From the NCBI RefSeq assembly GCF_900114995.1, contig NZ_FOUX01000001.1:806001-870000 (forward strand): DNA of 64,000 nucleotides, read 5' to 3'. This stretch comes from Chitinophaga sp. YR627 (GTDB lineage: Bacteria; Bacteroidota; Bacteroidia; Chitinophagales; Chitinophagaceae). Below are positions 25,222 to 33,169 of this stretch, one piece after another. A program made the position numbers and the translations under genes. The number at the start of each line of letters is the position of its first letter. Position 1 is the first letter of the stretch. The notes below the pieces were generated by a model. That model was given only the letters and a program-made list of their open reading frames with translations, was not told where the DNA came from and did no database searches.

Positions 25222-28200
25222 ATGTCGCATAAAAATTATACAATGGCACTCAATTATATTCAACGATATATCTCTGCGCTTAGCTGTCTGCTATGCCTGC
25301 TTTGTGGCAGTGTATATGGTCAACAGTCGGCCGGTATTGACGGCAGACTGGTAGATGCTTATGGTCAGCCGCTGGCAAAAGCACTTGTTTATGTAAAGGG
25401 AACAGGCGATAGCACATTTACGGATGCGGCAGGAAAATTCACCTTGCCGGCCGGGCGTAACAGCGTCCTTGTGATGCAATATCCCGGTTATAAACAGCTG
25501 CAACATATCGTGAAAGACAATACGGTCGTGTTGCGGATGGAAGAAGTTTTTATTCCCAATCCGAACCATATCCCTGTGTTATATGGTGAGGCGGATCGCC
25601 GCAGTAGTGTAGGAGCGATAGGTACAGTATATACCAGTCAGTTGTCAGCAACACCTGCTACTTTATATGCCTATGCATTACCGGGACGGCTTGCCGGCCT
25701 GTATACCCAGCAAACCAGTGGTTTCCGTAATCCTGGCACCGGTAATAACTTTGATGTGGACGCGTTTGTAGGGAACATTCCCAGGCCGGGCGCACTGGAA
25801 GCAAATGATAACTCGGAGATCAATCTGTGGTTGCGCGGACAAACACCTGTGACCATCGTAGATGGGGTACAGCGTGATGTGTTTTCAATAGATCCGGAAA
25901 ACATTGAATCGATCTCTGTACTGAAAGATGGATTGTCTACTATCTTATTAGGACAGCGTAGTTCCCGGGGCGTATTACTGGTGACCACCAAACGCGCCCG
26001 TGCAGGTAAACCACGATTGTCATTTACGGCACAGACAGCTATACAGCAGTCATTAAGTATGCCGAAAGCCTTACCCGCCTGGCAGTATGCATATCTCTTA
26101 AATGAAGCTTTACAGAATGATGGTAAGGCGCCTTTATACAAAGAGGCAGATATACGTGCATTCCGCGATCATTCCGATCCTTATGGTCACCCTGATGTGA
26201 ACTGGTATGACCAGGTATTGAGAGATAATGCGCCTTTGTCACGATATAACCTGAACATCAACGGTGGGGGTGATGTAGCCCGTTATTCCGTGTCACTGAA
26301 CTATACCGGTCAACAGGGCATCTTCAAATCATCACCAGAGAATAGTTATACGACAAATGCAGGTCTGAAAAGATACCTGATCAATACAGACGTCAATATT
26401 GACGTGACCAGTAACCTGAATGTCGGCATGCAGTTATTCGGCCGTTTACAGGAAGGTACACAACCAGGAGCAGGTACCGGTAAAATACTGAACGATCTGC
26501 TTAATACGCCCAATGCAGCCTATCCTATCACCAATATCAACGGCAGCTGGGGTGGTACAGGTAACCTGACCACCAACCTGCTGTCATCTGCTCTTAACAG
26601 TGGTTACATCCAGGACAATAGTAAAGACGTAATGGCGAATGTGGACTTACGTTATGACCTCGGTGACTGGCTGCCTGGTTTATCGCTGAAAGGCAAAGGT
26701 AATCTGTCGATCCAGTCCGCGAATGCGATCAATCGCAGCAAACAGGACCTTGTCTACAAAATGAATGTTACGCAGAGTGATACCACTTATGCGAGATTCG
26801 GACAGGCCGTTACCCAGCATAATGATTTTATCTCTGTTTTTAATGCACAGTATTTCTTCGGACAGATATCCCTGAATTATGATCGTCAGTTTGGTGCGCA
26901 TGGTCTGAGTGCTATTGTACTGGCCGACAGAAGACAGACTATTTTCAACTATGATCTTCCGGGTAAAGCAACGAACCTGTCAGCGAAGGCTACGTATAAC
27001 TATGGCAACAGATACTTTGCGGAAGCTGCCATCAACAGAAGCGGTTTTAACCGCTATATGCCCGGCAGACAATATGGTACTTTCTATGCAGGTGGTATTG
27101 GCTGGGATATTGCCAGGGAAGCGTTTATGCAGGACCAGGCAGGCTGGCTGAATCAGTTGAAGCTACGGGCTACCTATGCACAGACAGGTAATGGAATTGA
27201 TAATTCAGGGTACTATATCTGGCGACAGGGCTTCAGTGAGAACAACGGTATAGGTGGTGGTATTTATGAACAGGGTACTGCCCGTTCACCCGGTTCCGGT
27301 TTCCAGGAAAACGGACTGGCCAATACAAACATTTCATGGGAGACAGCCCGCAAGATCGATGTAGGCGTTGACATCTCCCTGCTCAATAATCAGCTCCAGG
27401 TAACAGGTGATTATTATCATGACCGCTATGCGGATCTCCTGCAGATAAGAGGTAAGAATATTGGTTTATCAGGCGCTGCCTATCCACCGGAAAACATCGG
27501 CATCAACCTTTACAAAGGAGGAGAGCTGACGGTGACCTGGCAGTCTGATATCAACGACTTTCATTATTTCATCACTGCGAATGGCAGCATTGAACAGAGC
27601 AGGGTGATTTATATGGATGAACAGCGTCGCGACTATGAATGGAATAAAAGAACAGGACAGCCGGTAGGTATGCGTTTCGGATATATTGCAGATGGATTTT
27701 TGCAGTCGGCCGAAGAGGCGGCAGCTGCGCCTATCATTACCGGTTACCAGCCATTGCCCGGTGATATTAAGTATAAAGACCTGAATGGGGACGGTTCGAT
27801 CAATCAGTTTGATGAGGCGCCTATCGGGAAGTCCAGTCCACGTATTTACTATGGCGTCAATGCCGGTATTTCCTGGAAAGGACTGGAGTTAAGCGCCCTG
27901 TTGCAGGGAGTGAGCAATCGGACCAACTACGTAGCCAACTTCGCGACGGAGTTAGGTTTCCAGTTCCTCAACTTCACTTACGGACAGGCTTACGAGCAGA
28001 TCACAGGACGTTGGACACCTGAGACAGCTGGTACTGCTACCTATCCCCGTTTGAGCGCTGACGCCAACTACAACTACAATAAAGCCAGTTCTACTTTCTG
28101 GGTACGCAACGGGAATTATTTCCGTCTGAAGAATGTAAGTATCGCCTACAACCTGCCTTATGTATGGGTACAGCGGTTGAAACTGGGTGGTGTGAAAGTT

Positions 28201-28320
28201 TTTGCCAATGGTCTGAACCTGTTTACACATGCTGCTTATGACTTTGTAGATCCTGAGGTAGGCGTAGGTGCTTATCCGATTCAACGGGTACTGAATACAG
28301 GTCTCAATATTAAGTTCTAG
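25222..28320 (+). CDS. SusC-like TonB-dependent transporter with atypical TonB box
   Basis: 1,032 residues (an ATG seven codons later, at 25243, is also possible). Signal peptide to VYGQ, a carboxypeptidase-like beta-sandwich (about 35-110), plug domain (with TPVTIVDGVQRDVFSID and RSSRGVLLVTTKRA) and beta-barrel ending TGLNIKF. No STN domain, so it should transport without signalling. Where most SusC proteins have a DEVVVVGYG-like box, this one reads PNHIPVLYGEADRRSSVGA, so its TonB box is unusual. The barrel motif DIKYKDLNGDGSINQFDEA and the C-terminus are normal. SusD partner at 28343 follows 22 nt later. Confidence 0.92.
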   Translation: MSHKNYTMALNYIQRYISALSCLLCLLCGSVYGQQSAGIDGRLVDAYGQPLAKALVYVKGTGDSTFTDAAGKFTLPAGRNSVLVMQYPGYKQLQHIVKDNTVVLRMEEVFIPNPNHIPVLYGEADRRSSVGAIGTVYTSQLSATPATLYAYALPGRLAGLYTQQTSGFRNPGTGNNFDVDAFVGNIPRPGALEANDNSEINLWLRGQTPVTIVDGVQRDVFSIDPENIESISVLKDGLSTILLGQRSSRGVLLVTTKRARAGKPRLSFTAQTAIQQSLSMPKALPAWQYAYLLNEALQNDGKAPLYKEADIRAFRDHSDPYGHPDVNWYDQVLRDNAPLSRYNLNINGGGDVARYSVSLNYTGQQGIFKSSPENSYTTNAGLKRYLINTDVNIDVTSNLNVGMQLFGRLQEGTQPGAGTGKILNDLLNTPNAAYPITNINGSWGGTGNLTTNLLSSALNSGYIQDNSKDVMANVDLRYDLGDWLPGLSLKGKGNLSIQSANAINRSKQDLVYKMNVTQSDTTYARFGQAVTQHNDFISVFNAQYFFGQISLNYDRQFGAHGLSAIVLADRRQTIFNYDLPGKATNLSAKATYNYGNRYFAEAAINRSGFNRYMPGRQYGTFYAGGIGWDIAREAFMQDQAGWLNQLKLRATYAQTGNGIDNSGYYIWRQGFSENNGIGGGIYEQGTARSPGSGFQENGLANTNISWETARKIDVGVDISLLNNQLQVTGDYYHDRYADLLQIRGKNIGLSGAAYPPENIGINLYKGGELTVTWQSDINDFHYFITANGSIEQSRVIYMDEQRRDYEWNKRTGQPVGMRFGYIADGFLQSAEEAAAAPIITGYQPLPGDIKYKDLNGDGSINQFDEAPIGKSSPRIYYGVNAGISWKGLELSALLQGVSNRTNYVANFATELGFQFLNFTYGQAYEQITGRWTPETAGTATYPRLSADANYNYNKASSTFWVRNGNYFRLKNVSIAYNLPYVWVQRLKLGGVKVFANGLNLFTHAAYDFVDPEVGVGAYPIQRVLNTGLNIKF

Positions 28321-28342
28321 TCAGCCATTTAAATAAAGTAAC

Positions 28343-30049
28343 ATGAAGCAATTCCCAACTATATTTCTCCTGGCCGGCTTCCTTACAGTGCTGGTGGCCT
28401 GCCGAAAGGATTACGAAGCGGTACCGCTTGAGAAAGTGACGATAGAATATGTTTTTGATAAAGATGATTCGCTGGGAACTTATGCGAATAAGTTCCTGAA
28501 TACGGTTTATTCCAAACTGCCTGGTGGGTACAACCGCGTAGGCGGTGATCTGCTGGATGCAGCTTCTGATGATGCTATTTCCGGTTTTACAGGTACGACC
28601 AGCGTATCGAAACTGGCGACGGGTGCTTATACCTCTTTTGAGACGATTGCGGAAGAAACGCCCTGGAACAGTGCTTATTCGGCTATCCGCGCAGCGAGCA
28701 TCTTTGTATCAAATATTAATATTTCTCCGGTGAAGGATAAGTTGCCCAATGGTAATTCAGTGCGTTATGCCTGGAAGGCGGAGGCACGGTTTATCAGGGC
28801 TTTATTCTACTTCGAATTATTAAAGCGTTATGGTGGTGTACCATTGATGGGAGATGAGGTACGTGAACTAGGTGATGATGTCCAGGTGCCACGCAGTTCT
28901 TTTGAAGAATGTGTACAGTATATCGTTGGAGAGTGTGATGCGATAAAGGATAGTCTGCGTCCGAATCCGGTTGTGGCACCGGAACTGAACAGTCACCGTG
29001 CTACGAGAGGCGCTGCACTGGCATTGAAAGCAAAGGTCCTGTTATATGCTGCGAGTCCGCTGTTTAACGGAGAGAATATCGACGCCGGTAATCCGCTGAC
29101 CGGTTACACCGGCTATAATAAGGAGCGCTGGAAACTGGCAGCAGATGCAGCCCGTGCATTGATAGATGAAAAGACATTTGCCTTGCTGCCTAACTTCAAA
29201 GATATCTTCATTACACAAAACAACAGTGAGGTCATCTTTTTCCGTCAGGGAGGTAATACAACAGATATTGAATCGACGAACGGCCCTGTTGGTTTTGCAC
29301 AGGTAGCCCGTGGCCGTACCAATCCGACACAGGAACTGATAGATGCTTTTCCTACAGATGCGGGTCTTCCAGTTACTGACCCTGCGTCAGGTTATGATCC
29401 GAATGCTCCTTATGCGCATCGTGATCCACGTCTGACGATGAGCATTATTTACAATGGCGCCAGATGGCTGAATACTGAGATCCAGACGTATGAAGGCGGT
29501 CAGCACAGACCCGGTGGTGCGGAGCCTGGTACAAAGACAGGTTACTACATGCGCAAGTTCATGGGCAATTTCGAAAACGCGACCCAATACAGTAATACCA
29601 GTCACGACTGGATACTGTTACGCTATACTGAAGTGCTGCTCAATTTCGCGGAAGCGGAAAACGAATACAATGGTCCAACGGGAGAAGTGTACCAGGTGTT
29701 AAAGGACCTGCGTGCACGTGCCGGTATCACACCGGGTGATAATGGCCTGTATGGATTACGTCCGGGTTTATCACAGGATGAGATGCGTCAGCAGATACGC
29801 AATGAGCGTCGTATCGAACTGGCTTTTGAGGAGCATCGTTTCTGGGATATTCGTCGCTGGAAGATCGCACAGCAGGTGTATGGTCAGCCATTACATGGGA
29901 TGAGCATTATCCGTAATGGCGGCGATCTGTCTTATACCGTGGCGGAAGTCTTCAAACCGGTATTCAGTGCACCGAAAATGTACCTGTATCCGATACCATA
30001 CGACGAGGTGGTGAAAAACGACAATATGCGCCAGAATCCCGGATGGTAA
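28343..30049 (+). CDS. SusD/RagB-like glycan-binding lipoprotein
   Basis: 568 residues; lipobox LVAC, TPR motif KAEARFIRALFYFELLKRYGG, and C-terminal blocks LLRYTEVLLNFAEAENE, ERRIELAFEEHRFWDIRRWK and MRQNPGW. It has the same length and domain layout as the SusD at 22086. It lies between two susC genes (22 nt after one, 31 nt before the next), and could serve either. Confidence 0.93.
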   Translation: MKQFPTIFLLAGFLTVLVACRKDYEAVPLEKVTIEYVFDKDDSLGTYANKFLNTVYSKLPGGYNRVGGDLLDAASDDAISGFTGTTSVSKLATGAYTSFETIAEETPWNSAYSAIRAASIFVSNINISPVKDKLPNGNSVRYAWKAEARFIRALFYFELLKRYGGVPLMGDEVRELGDDVQVPRSSFEECVQYIVGECDAIKDSLRPNPVVAPELNSHRATRGAALALKAKVLLYAASPLFNGENIDAGNPLTGYTGYNKERWKLAADAARALIDEKTFALLPNFKDIFITQNNSEVIFFRQGGNTTDIESTNGPVGFAQVARGRTNPTQELIDAFPTDAGLPVTDPASGYDPNAPYAHRDPRLTMSIIYNGARWLNTEIQTYEGGQHRPGGAEPGTKTGYYMRKFMGNFENATQYSNTSHDWILLRYTEVLLNFAEAENEYNGPTGEVYQVLKDLRARAGITPGDNGLYGLRPGLSQDEMRQQIRNERRIELAFEEHRFWDIRRWKIAQQVYGQPLHGMSIIRNGGDLSYTVAEVFKPVFSAPKMYLYPIPYDEVVKNDNMRQNPGW

Positions 30050-30080
30050 GCTTTATTCCTGACATGAAATCAACTGATTG

Positions 30081-33000
30081 ATGATGAAACATATTTTACT
30101 GTTGCTGCTGTTGGCCATTTCCCTGTCTTCGATGGCACAGCAAAAAAGCATAAGCGGTACTGTGAAGGACCTGAATGGCGTCTTGCCTGGTGCGGCAGTT
30201 GTGGAGAAAGGTGTGCCCACCAATGGGGCAATTACAGATGCGGATGGCCGTTTTAAACTGACCCTGAAGGGGAAGTCAAATACGGTGATCATTAAGCTGA
30301 TCGGGTTTACGACCCAGGAGATCAGTGTAACGGGTTTAGTGACATTGGATGTGATATTGCAACCTGCTACGCAGGGGATCGATGAAGTGGTGGTGGTAGG
30401 TTTTACACAGACCAGGCGTATTACAAATACTGGTGCGGTAAGTGGTATTACCGGTGCTGAGATCAGAAATGTACCTACTGCCAACGTGCAGAATACACTG
30501 ATGGGTAAACTGCCTGGATTTGTGTCGCAGCAGCGTTCCGGTCAGCCGGGAAGAGATGCTTCTGATTTCTTTATCCGTGGTGTGAGTTCACTGAACAGCG
30601 AGGGTAATAAACCGCTGATCATCGTAGATGATATTGAATATTCCTATGACCAGTTGCAGCAGATCAACGTCAATGAAATAGAAAGTATCTCTATTCTGAA
30701 AGATGCTTCTACTACCGCGATCTATGGTATTAAGGGTGCTAACGGCGTATTGGTTGTGACGACCCGCAGAGGTAAGAGTGGTCGTCCGCAGGTAAACGTA
30801 CGTGCAGAATCAGGCTTACAGGCGCCGGTAAAGACACCCCGGCTACTGGATGCTTACAATACGGGGTTATTGGTAAATGAGGCGTATAAGAATGACGGTT
30901 TGACGCCCTTGTTTACAGATGCAGATCTCGAGCTGTTCAGAAATGGTAAAGACCCTTATGGCCATCCCAATATCAACTGGTATGAAACGGTGTTTAAAAA
31001 GTTCGCACAACAGGCCAATACCAACGTCGATATCTCCGGTGGAACGGAGGCGGTGAAGTATTTTATCTCCGGAGGATTTTTAACACAGAACGGACTTGTA
31101 AAGGACTTTTCTGATCCCCGTAATGAGGTGAATACAAACTACTTTTTCCGCAGATACAACTTCCGCTCCAACCTTGATATGCGGGCTAACAAGACGCTGA
31201 CACTGCGACTTGATCTGACGGCACGTTTTGGTGACATCAATGAGCCACATGCGGCGAATGTGGTATCCGAAGTCTATAATTTTGAAAAGATACATCCTTA
31301 TTCAGCGCCTATCATGAATCCTGACGGGAGTTATGCGTTTGCGGCGGATACAAAGGATAAGCTGCCGACGATCAATGCAAGGTTAGCGAATGGAGGTTAT
31401 ACCCGTAGTAAGCGTACGGACTTCAATGCCTTATTTGGCGCTACCCAGCAACTGGACTTTATGACGAAAGGCTTGTCTCTGACAGCCCGTGTGGCATATG
31501 CTGGTGTGGAGCAGTATTCCAGGAACCTGTTCCGTTCAGCTGATCCGCCTTCTTATCACTATAATCCGGTGGATGGGTCTTATACGCTGGATCCCCGAGG
31601 AAACTACCGTTTGCAGGCTTATCGTGTGACGGGCAATACGGACCTGTACAGCCGGAATGTGAACACGCAGGCATTCCTCAGTTATGACCGCACCTTTGGC
31701 GCGCATACCTTTAACTCACTCATACTGTACAATAAGCAGAGTTATGCCTTTAAATCCGATGTTCCGGCCAATTTCCGCGGACTTTCCTTCAAGGCAGGCT
31801 ACAACTATCAACAGAAATATCTGATCGATTTTAACGGGGCTTATAATGGTTCTGACCGTTTTCAGGCGAAGAAGAGAAACGGGTTCTTCCCGGCAGTGGG
31901 AGTGGGCTGGAATATATCGCAGGAGTCGTTCTTCAAGGAGCGTAACCTGCCATTCAGTCTGCTTAAACTGCGTGGCTCCTATGGTGTAGTAGGATCAGAT
32001 GTTACCTCGGGCAACCGCTATCTCTATCGGCAGGAGTATTACTATAGCGGCGGTTATTCCTTCGGAGAAAACGATTCGCAGCAGGGTTCCATCTATGAAG
32101 GAGAACTGGGCAATATGGATGTAAGCTGGGAAAAGGCGAGGAAAGCAGATGTGGGGATCGATATGAACCTGTTTAAAGACAAGCTTTCTGTGACGGTAGA
32201 TTATTTCCATGATATCCGCTATGATCAGCTGGTACGGAAAGGGTCTATTCCTGGGATCATTGGTATTGGTTTTAGTCCGACGAATGTGGCCAGAACAAGC
32301 AACAAAGGTTTCGACGGACAGATCAACTACCGTGGTAACATCCACCGTGTCAACTTTACCACCAGTCTGGTATTCCAGCATTTCAAAAACAAGGTATTGT
32401 TCAAGGATGAAGCACAACCGGCATTTCCCTGGTTGAGAGAAACAGGCCGTCCGATCGATCAGCCATTCGGTTATACTTTTATCGGCTACTATACCCCGGA
32501 GGATATTCAGAAAATTCAGGCGAATACGCATGATAAACCAGCTACGCCGCTGAGTGAATATCCGATCCAGGCAGGTGATCTGAAATATAAGGATCTCAAC
32601 AACGATGGTATTATTGACAATAATGACCGCGGACCAATCGGTCGTCCGAACCTGGCAAATACAGTATTGGGTATGACATTGGCGGCCAACTATAAAGGAT
32701 TTAGTGTGAGTGTATTGTTCCAGGGATCATTTGGCTACAGCTTCAGTGTGGTAGGTACCGGTATTGAAACATTCCAGAGCCAGTTCCAGCCTATACATCA
32801 GGAGAGATGGACACCAGATAATGCGGATAATGCGCAATTCCCCCGTCTGACCAGCAACCCGACCACGGTGAATAGTGCACACACCTATATGTCAGATTTC
32901 TGGCTGATCGATGCGCGCTATGTACGTCTGAAAACGGTGGATCTGGGCTATCAGTTGCCCAGCCGCTGGTTGCCACAACGCCTTAACAACGCACGACTGT

Positions 33001-33140
33001 ATCTGAGTGCCTATAACCTGCTGACATGGACCAACTACGATAAATACCAGCAGGACCCTGAGGTATCCAGCAACTCTGCCGGTGATGCGTATATCAATCA
33101 GCGCGTTGTCAATCTGGGGGTTCAGATCGGTTTTAAATAA
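30081..33140 (+). CDS. SusC-like TonB-dependent transporter (no STN domain)
   Basis: About 1,019 residues from ATG 30081 (ATG 30084 also possible), signal peptide to SSMAQ. Carboxypeptidase-like domain (about 22-100), canonical TonB box DEVVVVGFTQ, plug (NKPLIIVDDIEYSYDQ, YGIKGANGVLVVTTR) and beta-barrel with DLKYKDLNNDGIIDNNDRG, ending GVQIGFK. Lacks the STN domain. With the susD at 22086 it could form the outer pair of a D-C-D-C arrangement. Followed 29 nt later by the GH2 gene. Confidence 0.93.
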   Translation: MMKHILLLLLLAISLSSMAQQKSISGTVKDLNGVLPGAAVVEKGVPTNGAITDADGRFKLTLKGKSNTVIIKLIGFTTQEISVTGLVTLDVILQPATQGIDEVVVVGFTQTRRITNTGAVSGITGAEIRNVPTANVQNTLMGKLPGFVSQQRSGQPGRDASDFFIRGVSSLNSEGNKPLIIVDDIEYSYDQLQQINVNEIESISILKDASTTAIYGIKGANGVLVVTTRRGKSGRPQVNVRAESGLQAPVKTPRLLDAYNTGLLVNEAYKNDGLTPLFTDADLELFRNGKDPYGHPNINWYETVFKKFAQQANTNVDISGGTEAVKYFISGGFLTQNGLVKDFSDPRNEVNTNYFFRRYNFRSNLDMRANKTLTLRLDLTARFGDINEPHAANVVSEVYNFEKIHPYSAPIMNPDGSYAFAADTKDKLPTINARLANGGYTRSKRTDFNALFGATQQLDFMTKGLSLTARVAYAGVEQYSRNLFRSADPPSYHYNPVDGSYTLDPRGNYRLQAYRVTGNTDLYSRNVNTQAFLSYDRTFGAHTFNSLILYNKQSYAFKSDVPANFRGLSFKAGYNYQQKYLIDFNGAYNGSDRFQAKKRNGFFPAVGVGWNISQESFFKERNLPFSLLKLRGSYGVVGSDVTSGNRYLYRQEYYYSGGYSFGENDSQQGSIYEGELGNMDVSWEKARKADVGIDMNLFKDKLSVTVDYFHDIRYDQLVRKGSIPGIIGIGFSPTNVARTSNKGFDGQINYRGNIHRVNFTTSLVFQHFKNKVLFKDEAQPAFPWLRETGRPIDQPFGYTFIGYYTPEDIQKIQANTHDKPATPLSEYPIQAGDLKYKDLNNDGIIDNNDRGPIGRPNLANTVLGMTLAANYKGFSVSVLFQGSFGYSFSVVGTGIETFQSQFQPIHQERWTPDNADNAQFPRLTSNPTTVNSAHTYMSDFWLIDARYVRLKTVDLGYQLPSRWLPQRLNNARLYLSAYNLLTWTNYDKYQQDPEVSSNSAGDAYINQRVVNLGVQIGFK

Positions 33141-33169
33141 ACACAAACTAACGAGGAAAATTTGCTAAA

